Source: Mycobacterium marinum (GTDB taxonomy: Bacteria; Actinomycetota; Actinomycetes; Mycobacteriales; Mycobacteriaceae). From it: DNA of 64,000 nucleotides. Below, in pieces: positions 25,237 to 34,157 of the stretch; position 1 is the first letter of the stretch; each line of letters opens with the position of its first letter. The notes under the pieces are model-generated. The model saw only the letters and a program-made list of their open reading frames with translations. It made no database searches and had not been told where the DNA came from. The translations under genes and the position numbers were made by a program. The stretch spans positions 2,728,001 through 2,792,000 of the forward strand of contig NZ_CP024190.1 of assembly GCF_003391395.1 (NCBI RefSeq). The letters run 5' to 3'.

Positions 25237-26892
25237 GACCTCTTGCCGGGAAGGGATGTTCATCCGGTCACACCGAATGTTTTCGGAGAGGTGGTGGGTG
25301 GCCACCACGACGGTCTTGGCGACGGGTAGCAGACCGGTCTCCGAGGACAGGAGGTCACGAAGAATGCGATCGGCGTCGGTTGCGTCGAGGTGCTCGGTGG
25401 GTTCGTCGAGCAACACGATCTGGGCGGGCGAAAGCGCTGCGCGGGCGAGCAGGAGCCGTCGGCGCTGGCCCGCGGAGACCGCCTGCGCGCCACCGATCAA
25501 GACCGTCGACAGGCCGTGGGGAAGACCGGCGAGCCACGCGCCGAGGCCGACCCTATCCAGGGTGGTCACCAGCTCGTCATCGGTGCAATCTCCGCGGACA
25601 ACCAGCAAGTTGTCGCGCACGGTAGTCGCGAAGATGTGCGCGTCTTCAGCGAAAAACCCAATGGTGCTGCGTAATTCGGCGTCATCGAACCGGGTCAGAC
25701 TGATTCCGTTCAATAGCACCTGCCCCTGCAGCGGCGATAGCAGCCCGGCCAGGGTCATTAGTAGGGTCGTCTTTCCGGAGCCGCTGGGGCCCGTGACGGC
25801 CAGCCGAGCCCCCGGTGACAGCTCGATCGTGGTCCGGGTGGCGTGGGCCCGCCAATGGCCGGAATAGATATCCGCTGACAGCTGGCCGAGCGTGGGGGAT
25901 TCCAGCGTTGCGATCGCGGTATCGGTCGGCGGGTTGACGTCGCGCCCAGCGAGTTCGATCAACCGGTGCAACGCGATTCGGGACCGGGTCAGCTGAACTG
26001 CAGCGGCCGGGAGAGCGTTGGTGGCCTCGAAGGCAGACAGGGGCAGCAACATCAGGACCGCCAGGGTGGTGGGCGCGACGGTGGGGGCCATGAGGATTCC
26101 GGCCACCACCGCTCCGAGCACGCTTGTTCCGATTGCCGCTGTCGGTACGGCTTCGGCGATCGCGGCGGGACGCGCCGCCGCATCCATGGCCTCGCCCCAG
26201 GCATGTTGTTGCCGTTGTGATTTCGTGATCACTGCAGGTAGCACGCCGCCGACCCGGAGTTCGGGGGCATGTTCGAGGGCGACCATCGCCGACTCATCCC
26301 GGCCGGCATGATGCTGGCGGGCCAGCGCTTCCTGTGATTGCGCCGCTCTGCGGGCAAGCGACGGCGCAACTATCCCGGCCACGATGAAGCACATCGTCAA
26401 TACGGCAGCTGCCGGCAGTGATATGACCGCGACCACCCCGATCGCAGCCGGTGCCAGCACCGCCGCCACGCCCACCGGAACCAGGGCGCGCACCAGCACG
26501 TCAGCCAAGGTGTCAACGTCGCTACCGACGCGCGCCACCAGGTCGCCGCTGGATAACCGGAATGCCGCTGATACCGGTCCTTCGGCTAGTCGCTGATAGA
26601 TCCGGGCACGCGCGGTGCCTGCCGCGCGTAGCGCGATGTCGTGGGTGGCCAGTCGCTCGCAATAGTGCAGAACGCCCCGCGAGATCGCGAACGTCCGCAC
26701 CGCGACGACGGCGATCGATAGGTCAAGCACCGGCGGCATCTGCGATGCCCGGGTTATCAGCCAGGCCGACACGCCGGCCAGTGCCAGGGCGCTGCCCAGG
26801 GACAACACCCCCAGGGCGATCGCGGCGAGCACCCGGGGCAGCCTCGGACGCAACAGGTCGCATGCGGCCGATAGGGAATCAGACCGGGACAT
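25198..26892 (-). CDS. cydC: ABC transporter CydC, cytochrome bd assembly
   Basis: 564 residues from ATG at 26892. CydC and CydD form a heterodimeric exporter, studied mainly in E. coli, needed to assemble cytochrome bd. Six membrane segments span about 20-310. The ATPase part has Walker A GPSGSGKTT, signature VSAGQRRRLLLARA, Walker B IVLLDEPTEH and switch His in VVATHH. The signature is VSAGQ rather than the LSGGQ consensus. It overlaps cydD by 14 bases and is the last gene of the leftward cyd operon; its 3' end runs into the end of the convergent DUF2156 gene. Confidence 0.93.
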   Translation of the reverse strand: MSRSDSLSAACDLLRPRLPRVLAAIALGVLSLGSALALAGVSAWLITRASQMPPVLDLSIAVVAVRTFAISRGVLHYCERLATHDIALRAAGTARARIYQRLAEGPVSAAFRLSSGDLVARVGSDVDTLADVLVRALVPVGVAAVLAPAAIGVVAVISLPAAAVLTMCFIVAGIVAPSLARRAAQSQEALARQHHAGRDESAMVALEHAPELRVGGVLPAVITKSQRQQHAWGEAMDAAARPAAIAEAVPTAAIGTSVLGAVVAGILMAPTVAPTTLAVLMLLPLSAFEATNALPAAAVQLTRSRIALHRLIELAGRDVNPPTDTAIATLESPTLGQLSADIYSGHWRAHATRTTIELSPGARLAVTGPSGSGKTTLLMTLAGLLSPLQGQVLLNGISLTRFDDAELRSTIGFFAEDAHIFATTVRDNLLVVRGDCTDDELVTTLDRVGLGAWLAGLPHGLSTVLIGGAQAVSAGQRRRLLLARAALSPAQIVLLDEPTEHLDATDADRILRDLLSSETGLLPVAKTVVVATHHLSENIRCDRMNIPSRQEVSPKVTPTRHELQ

Positions 26893-28501
26893 AGCCGGCC
26901 TGAGTATCGAGTCCGTCGCGGGTTACCTCGACTACCTGGTCGCCGATGGCAACCACCGGTTCGCGATGTCCGACCACCACCACGGTCGCACCGGTGCGGG
27001 CCCGTTCGGCGATGGCCTGCAGCACTTGCTCCTCGGTGTGCGAGTCCAGGTGTGCGGTGGGCTCGTCGAGTAGCAGCACCGGGGAAGGCGATCCCAGGAC
27101 GCGGGCCAGGGCCAAACGTTGTCGCTGCCCGAGCGACAAACCGACGCCGTCTCGGCCCAGCACCGTGTCCAATCCGTCCGGGAGCTCAGCCAGGACCGCG
27201 TCGAAGCCCGACGCCGCGCAGGCGCTGTCCAAATCGGCCAGCTCACCAAGTAGCACCAGGTTGTCACGGACCGTTCCGGGGACCAGCACCGAACGCTGCG
27301 GCAACCAGGACAACTGGCGCCACCAGTCGACGGGATCCAGCTCGCTGATGTCGATTCCAGCGACGGTAAGCCGCCCGTTTGACGGCGTGGTGAGCCCCGC
27401 GATCAGCTGCAGTGTGGTGCTCTTGCCCGCGCCGTTTTGTCCGGTCAGCACCGTCACCTGGCCGGGTTCGATGGTGGCGGTCAAGTTGTGTGGTGATCGG
27501 CCGTCGCGTCCGGTGACGCTGAGATTTTGGAGGTGGATCGTCGCCCCACGGGCGGTTACCGCTCGTCGAGCCGGTGGGGTGCAAGCCGTTTCGCCGATGA
27601 GCGTGAATGCCTGGTCGGCCGCGGATTTCCCGTCCTGGGCGGCGTGAAACTCCACGCCAATGCGGCGCAGCGGCCAGTACACGTCCGGGGCCAGCAGTAA
27701 CACCGTGAGACCGGCGGTCAGTGTCATTTCACCGAACACCAGGCGCAGTCCGATGCTGACGGCAATCACAGCCACGCCCAGAGTCGCCAGCAGTTCGAGC
27801 ACCAGAGCTGACAAGAAGGCAATTCGCAGTGTCGCCAGGGCCGAGCGCCGATGCGCGGCGCTGAGCTCGGCGATGCGTTGTTCAGGGCCGGAGGCTCGGC
27901 CCAGCGCCCGCAGGGTGGGGATTCCGGCGATCAGATCCAGCAATCGGGCCTGCAAGGTGGCCATTGCGGCCAGAGCCGCCGCTGACCGCTCAGCGGTAGC
28001 CAACCCGATCAAGACCATGAAGACCGGGATCAGTGGAAGGGTGATCACCGCGATCAGCGCCGACTTCACGTCGTAGACCGCGATCATCACCACGGTGGCC
28101 GGGGTCAGGATCGCCGCAAGAAACAGCGTGGGCAGGTAGCCGGTGAAATAGGGTCGCAAGCCGTCCAGTCCGCGGGTTACCACCACCGCGGCGGCATCGC
28201 GTTGTGCCGCCAATTCGTTGGGCTGGCGGGCCGTCACCGACTCCAGCACCTGCCCACTGAGCTCGGCGATCACCGCGCTGGCCCCTCGCTGGCCCAGGCG
28301 CGCCTGCAGCCAGTGCGTCACCGCGCGCAACGCCCACAGCGCCGACAACATCAACAGCGAGCCCAGCCAGCAGCGTAAACACCGTGCCGAGGGGTCGCTG
28401 GCGACGCGCGCGACCATGCTCGCCAGCACGATCGCCGAGGCAATGGCACAGCCCGAGATGACCACTCCGCAGGTCACCGAGGCGATCAGATAGCACCGCA
28501 A
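26879..28501 (-). CDS. cydD: ABC transporter CydD, cytochrome bd assembly
   Basis: 540 residues if translation starts at TTG 28501, the first usual start codon in the frame. Six membrane segments are followed by an ATPase domain with Walker A GQNGAGKST, signature LSLGQRQRLALAR and Walker B VLLLDEPTAH. Upstream of the TTG the same frame stays open back to a TAG and encodes PLDPRLWRASAALRCYL, which looks like the usual CydD N-terminus, yet holds no ATG, GTG or TTG. The real start may therefore be an unusual codon such as CTG close to the cydB stop. Partner of CydC. Confidence 0.92.
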   Translation of the reverse strand: MRCYLIASVTCGVVISGCAIASAIVLASMVARVASDPSARCLRCWLGSLLMLSALWALRAVTHWLQARLGQRGASAVIAELSGQVLESVTARQPNELAAQRDAAAVVVTRGLDGLRPYFTGYLPTLFLAAILTPATVVMIAVYDVKSALIAVITLPLIPVFMVLIGLATAERSAAALAAMATLQARLLDLIAGIPTLRALGRASGPEQRIAELSAAHRRSALATLRIAFLSALVLELLATLGVAVIAVSIGLRLVFGEMTLTAGLTVLLLAPDVYWPLRRIGVEFHAAQDGKSAADQAFTLIGETACTPPARRAVTARGATIHLQNLSVTGRDGRSPHNLTATIEPGQVTVLTGQNGAGKSTTLQLIAGLTTPSNGRLTVAGIDISELDPVDWWRQLSWLPQRSVLVPGTVRDNLVLLGELADLDSACAASGFDAVLAELPDGLDTVLGRDGVGLSLGQRQRLALARVLGSPSPVLLLDEPTAHLDSHTEEQVLQAIAERARTGATVVVVGHREPVVAIGDQVVEVTRDGLDTQAGYVPV

Positions 28502-28563
28502 CGCGGCCGACGCCCGCCACAGCCGCGGGTCCAGTGGCGCGCGGGTGGTCGAGGCCCTTGCGG

Positions 28564-29604
28564 TCAGGAGGGGCGCCTAGCCAGACCTATCGACGGCGGT
28601 ATCCGCTCGGCCGAAATCCGCTGCCGGAAGACCCAGTACGTCCAGGCCTGGTAGACCACCGTCAGCGGGGCGAACAACGCGGTAACCCAGGTCATGATCT
28701 TGAGCGTGTAGGGCGTCGAGGAGGCGTTGTAGATCGTTACGTTCCATCGCTCGTTGAGCGTCGACGGCACCAGATTCGGGTATAGGGCACCGAACAGCAG
28801 GAGCACCACGGCCGCCACTACCACCGCGATGCAGAGGAACGCCCAGCCATCGGATACGCGTCGCCAGACCAGCAGCACCGCCGCCAGCTGCGCAACCACG
28901 GCCACCCCCAGCAAGGCCCAGGTCCACTGCTTGCCATAAGCCAACTGGGTCCAAACCCCAAATCCGGCGACCAGGACCGTGACGGGAAGCGACAACAAGA
29001 CGGCAAACCGGTATGCGTCGTCGCGAATCGGGCCCGCCGTCTTCAAGGCGACAAACACCGCCCCGTAGAACAGAAACAGGCCGGCGGTGGCCAATCCGCC
29101 CAACAGGGTGTACGCGTTGAGCACATCGCCGATTGACAGGGCCACGTGACCGTTGGCATCGACGGGCAGGCCTCGCACCAGGATGGCGAATGCGACGCCC
29201 CAGAGTATGGCCGGCAACCAGGACCCGGCTGCAATGCCGAAGTCGGCCAGCGCCCGCCACTTTGGGTCATCGACCTTGCCGCGCCACTCGATGGCCACCG
29301 AGCGCACGATCATGCCGAACAAGATGGCCAGCAGCGGCAAGTACAGCGTGGAGAACACCGTGGCGTACCAGCCGGGAAATGCGGCGAACATGGCCGCGCC
29401 GCCGGTGATCAGCCACACCTCGTTGCCGTCCCAAACCGGTCCAATGGTGTTGAGAGCGGTGCGCCGGTGGATCTCCGGATCACCCGTGCCGAAATGTGCG
29501 AAGGGTGCCATCAGCATGCCTACGCCGAAGTCGAATCCCTCGAGGATGAAGAATCCAAGGAACAGCACCGCGATGACAGCGAACCACAACTCTTGGAGTC
29601 CCAA
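28564..29604 (-). CDS. cydB: Cytochrome bd ubiquinol/menaquinol oxidase subunit II
   Basis: 346 residues from TTG at 29604, preceded by AAGGGAGC with good spacing. CydB is the structural partner of CydA. Its N-terminus LWFAVIAVLFLGFFILEGFDFGVGM is the conserved first helix with the GFDFGVG motif. About eight or nine hydrophobic segments follow. It is translated after cydA in the same leftward operon, with 48 bases between them. Confidence 0.95.
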   Translation of the reverse strand: MGLQELWFAVIAVLFLGFFILEGFDFGVGMLMAPFAHFGTGDPEIHRRTALNTIGPVWDGNEVWLITGGAAMFAAFPGWYATVFSTLYLPLLAILFGMIVRSVAIEWRGKVDDPKWRALADFGIAAGSWLPAILWGVAFAILVRGLPVDANGHVALSIGDVLNAYTLLGGLATAGLFLFYGAVFVALKTAGPIRDDAYRFAVLLSLPVTVLVAGFGVWTQLAYGKQWTWALLGVAVVAQLAAVLLVWRRVSDGWAFLCIAVVVAAVVLLLFGALYPNLVPSTLNERWNVTIYNASSTPYTLKIMTWVTALFAPLTVVYQAWTYWVFRQRISAERIPPSIGLARRPS

Positions 29605-29651
29605 CGGTCAGCTCCCTTCTCTTGAGTTGGTGGCTTGGGCCTTGCCCGGTC

Positions 29652-31109
29652 TCAATAGGCGAACGACAGAGGTGCTACCTCGTCGTCGTCGGGTGCGCGT
29701 GGCGGAGCAGGCTCGGCGTCGTGTTCCAGCGGGCCCTCGACTATGTAGCGTTTGAGCAGCCAAAACCAGATGACCGCGAGCACCGCGTAGACAAGCGTGA
29801 ATGTCACCAGGGAGGTGACGACCGTGGCGGTGGTCAGGTTGGACACCGCGGTTGCGACGGTGAGCCGAACGTTGGGGTCACCGGTTGGGTTCGGAGCCAC
29901 GATCCAGGGCTGGCGGCCCATCTCGGTGAACACCCACCCGGAGATGTTGGCCAGGAACGGAGTCGGAATCGTCAGCAGCGCAAACCATCCGAACCAACGC
30001 TTGTCCGGGATGCGTCCACCGCGAGTCAGCCACAGCGCAAGCAACGCGAACAGGACTGGGATTGCCAGGAATCCGATCATGGCGCGAAACGACCAGTAGG
30101 TGACGAAGAGATTGGGGCGGTAGTCATTTGGACCGAATCGCTGTTGGTAGTCCCGTTGCAGGTCACGCACGCCTTGCAGGGTGACGTTGGTCGGCCTGCC
30201 CTGCGCCAGGATCGGTAATACGTAGGGCACCTCGATGACTCGGGTGAGGCCATCGCAGTTGTTCTGCCGACCCACCGTGAGGATGGAGAAGTTCGGATCG
30301 GTTTGGGTGTCGCACAATGACTCTGCCGAAGCCATCTTCATCGGCTGCTGCTGAAACATCAGCTTGCCTTGGTAGTCGCCGCTGAAGAACAGGCCGACCG
30401 TGGCGATCAACGCCACCCAACACCCCAAGATGGTCGCCGGACGGTACATGGCCCGGGTACCAGGCGGTACGGGGGAATTCTTGGAACGCACCAGCCACCA
30501 GGCGCTCACGGCGGCGACGAACGTCCCGGCGGTGAGGAATGCGCCCGTGACCGTGTGGGCAAATGCGGTTCGTCCGGTGTTGTTGGTGAGCAAGGCCACG
30601 ATGCTGTTCAGTTCGGCGCGGTGGGTTTCGGGGTTGTAGTGCGCACCGACCGGGTGTTGCATGAACGAATTCGCCGTGATGATGAAGAACGCGGACACGT
30701 TCACGCTGATCGCGACTATCCAGATGCAGGCCAGGTGGACAAGGCGGGGCAACCTGCTCCAGCCGAAGATCCACAATCCGATGAAGGTGGATTCGAAGAA
30801 GAAGGCCATCAGGCCCTCCATGGCCAGGGGGGCGCCGAAGATGTCGCCGACGAACCGTGAGTACTCGCTCCAGTTCATTCCGAACTGGAATTCCTGGACG
30901 ATCCCCGTCGCCACGCCGATGGCGAAGTTGATCAGGAACAACTTCCCGAAGAACTTGGTCAGTCGGTACCACGCGGGGTTGTCGGTGATTACCCAGGCCG
31001 TCTGCATGATGGCCAGCAGGGGAGCAAGGCCGATCGTGAGCGGTACGAAAATAAAGTGGTAGACGGTGGTGATACCGAACTGCCAACGCGAAACATCGAC
31101 GACATTCAT
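29652..31109 (-). CDS. cydA: Cytochrome bd oxidase subunit I
   Basis: 485 residues from ATG at 31109 with GGGAGAT in front. CydA carries haems b558, b595 and d and oxidises quinol while reducing oxygen at high affinity. The haem b595 His lies in VYHFIFVPLT (about residue 18), and GRQPWIV near residue 395 is the conserved block that follows the quinol loop. The loop between helices 6 and 7 is short, as in other actinobacteria. First gene of the operon cydA-cydB-cydD-cydC. In mycobacteria this oxidase supports respiration under low oxygen and drug stress. Confidence 0.96.
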   Translation of the reverse strand: MNVVDVSRWQFGITTVYHFIFVPLTIGLAPLLAIMQTAWVITDNPAWYRLTKFFGKLFLINFAIGVATGIVQEFQFGMNWSEYSRFVGDIFGAPLAMEGLMAFFFESTFIGLWIFGWSRLPRLVHLACIWIVAISVNVSAFFIITANSFMQHPVGAHYNPETHRAELNSIVALLTNNTGRTAFAHTVTGAFLTAGTFVAAVSAWWLVRSKNSPVPPGTRAMYRPATILGCWVALIATVGLFFSGDYQGKLMFQQQPMKMASAESLCDTQTDPNFSILTVGRQNNCDGLTRVIEVPYVLPILAQGRPTNVTLQGVRDLQRDYQQRFGPNDYRPNLFVTYWSFRAMIGFLAIPVLFALLALWLTRGGRIPDKRWFGWFALLTIPTPFLANISGWVFTEMGRQPWIVAPNPTGDPNVRLTVATAVSNLTTATVVTSLVTFTLVYAVLAVIWFWLLKRYIVEGPLEHDAEPAPPRAPDDDEVAPLSFAY

Positions 31110-31212
31110 GTGCCATCTCCCGGGCCTGCGGGTGGTCTTACCGTGCTACGACGAAGTGTAGTAGGCCGGGCGGCTCCGACGCTAGCGTCAATTGAGCCAC
31201 CCGGCCCGAGGG

Positions 31213-31773
31213 TCAGAGCCCTAGCGACTTAGATGCCTTGCGGATACCGAAGGACGACACGACTTCGAACGCGCCGATGACCACCAGCCACACGCCCACG
31301 ACGATGGCCAGGGTGATGATCGACTCGAACGGCGCGCCCATCACCACCACGCCGGCGATCAGGCTGATGACACCGATGAAAATCGACCATCCGCGACCCG
31401 GCAGGGTGGGGTCGCTGATTGCCGACACCGTGGTGGCGACGCCGCGGAAGATGAATCCGATGCCGATCCAGATGGCCAGCAGCAAGACCGCATTGCCGAA
31501 GTGGCGGAAGGCCAGCACGGCCAGGATCAGCGAAGCCGCGCCGCTGATGAACAGCAGGATTCGACTGCCCGCCGACACATGCAGGCTGAACGCGAACATG
31601 ACCTGCGCGATCCCGGTCAGGATGAGGTAGACGCCGAAGGCGACGGCAGCAACCAAGACCGAAATTCCTGGCCAGGCCAGGATTAACGCGCCAAGGATCA
31701 GCGACAGGATTCCCGATGTCAGCGTTGACTTCCACAGATGCGGTAACAAGCTTGGGACAGGTGAGGTTTCCAT
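31213..31773 (-). CDS. DUF308/HdeD-like membrane protein
   Basis: 186 residues from ATG at 31773; upstream ATGs at 31791 and 31815 are in frame, and none has a clear ribosome binding site. Six hydrophobic segments appear as three repeated pairs, as in the HdeD/DUF308 family. Function unknown; HdeD relates to acid resistance in E. coli, which should not be assumed here. Position matches Rv1624c. Confidence 0.8.
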   Translation of the reverse strand: METSPVPSLLPHLWKSTLTSGILSLILGALILAWPGISVLVAAVAFGVYLILTGIAQVMFAFSLHVSAGSRILLFISGAASLILAVLAFRHFGNAVLLLAIWIGIGFIFRGVATTVSAISDPTLPGRGWSIFIGVISLIAGVVVMGAPFESIITLAIVVGVWLVVIGAFEVVSSFGIRKASKSLGL

Positions 31774-31853
31774 GGCCGCAGTGTGACACATGTGACGGTC
31801 CTGGCAAAGGGGCAAAGGGTTGTGTCTAGTGGGCCGACCGGACGTGTCGAAAA

Positions 31854-33194
31854 CTAGACGCGCGCGGCGTTCGGCTCATCGGCGGGCACGGCGGTGGGTT
31901 CGTCGATCGGCTTGTGGCCGATCAGATACCAGGTGCGCATCACACCTTTTCCTTTGACATTGATGTGTCCGCGCTCCTGGAGCACAAAGTCTTTGTTGAG
32001 CCGCTCGTAGACCTCATCCGGCACCTGGATCTTGCCCACCGAGTCGGTGGATTCCATCCGGGACGCAACGTTGACGGCGTCGCCCCAAACGTCATAGAAG
32101 AACCTGCGTGAGCCCACCACACCCGCGACGACGGGGCCGGTGGCCAGGCCGACCCGTAGCGGCACTGAGCGGTTGTGCGGATCTTTCATGCCGGCGGCGA
32201 CATCAACCATATCGAGCGCAAAATCTGCCAACGCCTGCACATGATCGGGCCGTGGCCGTGGCACTCCGCTGACCACCATGTAGGAGTCGCCGCTGACCTT
32301 GATCTTTTCCAGCCCGTATTTGTCCACCAGGGCGTCGAAAGCGCTGTAGAGACGGTCTAGGAATCGAACCAGATCGGCCGGCGCGGTCGAGCTCGCGCGC
32401 TCGGTGAAGCCGACGATGTCGGCGAACAGCACGGAGGCCTCTTCGTATTTGTCGGCGATGATGTTTCGCTCGGGCTCCTTGAGCCGGTCCGCCACACTCA
32501 CCGGCAGCATGTTGGCCAACAGCGCCTCTGAACGGTCGTACTGCGCCTCCATGACGGCCTCGGCGCGCGCGGTGTCTCGGAGGGCAAACCACACCGTGAC
32601 GAACACCAGGAGGCACGCGGAGACGGTGGTGATGATGAAGCCGAGGGATTGGAGCCATGCCGACTGGGCGCCGGTGTTACGCGGAACCACGAATTCCACG
32701 GTGATGATCAGGGCGGCGGCGAGCGCCGCGAGGCCGCTCGCCAGCACCACGTGTTCAATGCCCAGCACCAGCACGACCAGGCAGGCACCCACCAGGAAGA
32801 ACATCTGAGCTCCCGACCCGGTGCCCACATTCCAGCAGCTGGCGAAAACCGAGACATAGGCTGCGCCGACAAACGTCAGCGGCGCCACCAGCTCCCCGAA
32901 GCGGTGCAGCATCGGGACGGTCGCAAAGACCAACGTTGCGGCGATGTTGATCAGGGTGATCTGCCAGATCCACGCCTGTGTGAGGAATTGCACCAGGATG
33001 AAGCTGCTGCTGATCAGCACCGCCAACAAGGCGGCGATGCTCAGGACCCGGGCACGGCGCGCCGCACTGTGGGCGTAGTGCTGATTGAGGTCACGGGTTT
33101 GCTCGCGGACGGCCGCGACCGAGTCCGGGCGGGGCAAGCCCTCAGACGATCGCCGTGCGGTACGACACTTCTTAGCCGATTTCTTGGCCGGCAC
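31854..33194 (-). CDS. cya: Membrane-bound class III adenylyl cyclase
   Basis: 446 residues. It makes cAMP from ATP as a homodimer. Six membrane helices span about 47-205, followed by a catalytic domain (about 245-420) with metal Asp259 and Asp303, substrate-defining Lys299 and the transition-state pair Asn375 and Arg379 in DAVNVASRME. These correspond to the residues of M. tuberculosis Rv1625c shifted by three. The membrane part is the mycobacterial six-helix type related to one half of mammalian cyclases. Start ATG at 33194. Confidence 0.95.
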   Translation of the reverse strand: MPAKKSAKKCRTARRSSEGLPRPDSVAAVREQTRDLNQHYAHSAARRARVLSIAALLAVLISSSFILVQFLTQAWIWQITLINIAATLVFATVPMLHRFGELVAPLTFVGAAYVSVFASCWNVGTGSGAQMFFLVGACLVVLVLGIEHVVLASGLAALAAALIITVEFVVPRNTGAQSAWLQSLGFIITTVSACLLVFVTVWFALRDTARAEAVMEAQYDRSEALLANMLPVSVADRLKEPERNIIADKYEEASVLFADIVGFTERASSTAPADLVRFLDRLYSAFDALVDKYGLEKIKVSGDSYMVVSGVPRPRPDHVQALADFALDMVDVAAGMKDPHNRSVPLRVGLATGPVVAGVVGSRRFFYDVWGDAVNVASRMESTDSVGKIQVPDEVYERLNKDFVLQERGHINVKGKGVMRTWYLIGHKPIDEPTAVPADEPNAARV

Positions 33195-33295
33195 GGCTCA
33201 AAGCCTACCGGTGCGCTCGTTGTCTACCCAGTCGAACGACCACCTCCCGGCGCGTTTTGGCTGCTTGCTGCGCCGGTAGTTCGCTGCTGAGCTGG

Positions 33296-33369
33296 TGCCC
33301 TCGGTGAGATTCGAACTCACACTGGACGGGTTTTGAATCCGTTTCCTCTGCCAGTTGGGATACGAGGGC
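33296..33369 (-). tRNA. leuV: tRNA with CAA anticodon, annotated class tRNA-Leu, short variable arm
   Basis: Cloverleaf on the minus strand: acceptor GCCCTCG paired with CGAGGGC, T-arm GTGAG-TTCGAAT-CTCAC, anticodon loop TTCAAAA giving anticodon CAA (Leu, UUG), discriminator A and an encoded CCA at 33293-33295. Total 74 bases. The variable loop has only about five bases, whereas tRNA-Leu normally has a long variable arm. The anticodon stem has an A-C mismatch next to the loop and the D stem a C-A mismatch. I recall a 74-base leuV at this place in M. tuberculosis. Real leucine acceptance is uncertain. Confidence 0.85.
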
Positions 33370-33495
33370 CTGTCGCTTGTCCGTTGCGGCTTACTACCTT
33401 AGATGAGCCTCAAACCATAGTGGATTTGACTCCTCGTCCCGACTCACCGCCCCCCAAGGTTCCTGATTCCAGCCGCTCACGTCACAATGTCCGTC

Positions 33496-34113
33496 ATGAC
33501 CGGCCCCACCACCGATGCCGATGCCGCGAAGACACGCCGAGTCCTGATCGCGGAAGACGAAGCGCTCATCCGCATGGACTTGGCCGAAATGCTGCGAGAG
33601 GAGGGTTACGACATCGTCGGCGAGGCCGGCGACGGCCAGGAAGCCGTCGAGCTTGCCGAGCTGCACAAGCCCGATCTGGTGATCATGGATGTGAAGATGC
33701 CGCGCCGCGACGGCATCGACGCCGCGTCGGAGATCGCCAGTAAACGCATTGCGCCGATCGTGGTGCTGACCGCGTTCAGTCAGCGCGATCTGGTCGAACG
33801 CGCTCGCGATGCCGGGGCGATGGCGTACCTGGTGAAGCCTTTCACCGTCAGTGACCTGGTTCCGGCGATTGAACTGGCGGTGAGCCGGTTCAGCGAGATC
33901 AGTGCGCTGGAAAACGAAGTCGCCACACTGTCGGACCGTCTGGAAACGCGCAAGCTCGTTGAGCGCGCCAAAGGCTTGCTGCAGGCCAAACAAGGGATGA
34001 CCGAGCCAGAGGCCTTCAAGTGGATCCAGCGGGCCGCCATGGACCGGCGGACCACCATGAAGCGGGTGGCTGAGGTGGTCCTGGAAACCCTGGATACCCC
34101 CGACGAGGCCTAG
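33496..34113 (+). CDS. pdtaR: Response regulator with ANTAR RNA-binding domain
   Basis: 205 residues from ATG at 33496; ATG at 33487 is also in frame but the M. tuberculosis protein begins MTGPTTDADAA. The receiver domain (about 14-130) has the acidic pair Glu20-Asp21, phosphoacceptor Asp65 and Lys117-region VKPF. The ANTAR domain (about 145-200) has the conserved Ala/aromatic helices (ERAKGLLQ, AFKWIQRAAMDRRTTM). PdtaR works with the sensor kinase PdtaS, encoded elsewhere, and acts by binding RNA hairpins to control termination. Confidence 0.95.
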   Translation: MTGPTTDADAAKTRRVLIAEDEALIRMDLAEMLREEGYDIVGEAGDGQEAVELAELHKPDLVIMDVKMPRRDGIDAASEIASKRIAPIVVLTAFSQRDLVERARDAGAMAYLVKPFTVSDLVPAIELAVSRFSEISALENEVATLSDRLETRKLVERAKGLLQAKQGMTEPEAFKWIQRAAMDRRTTMKRVAEVVLETLDTPDEA

Positions 34114-34157
34114 TCCCGGGCGCGCCGACCCGTCACGCCAGACACAGCGCGTCGCCG

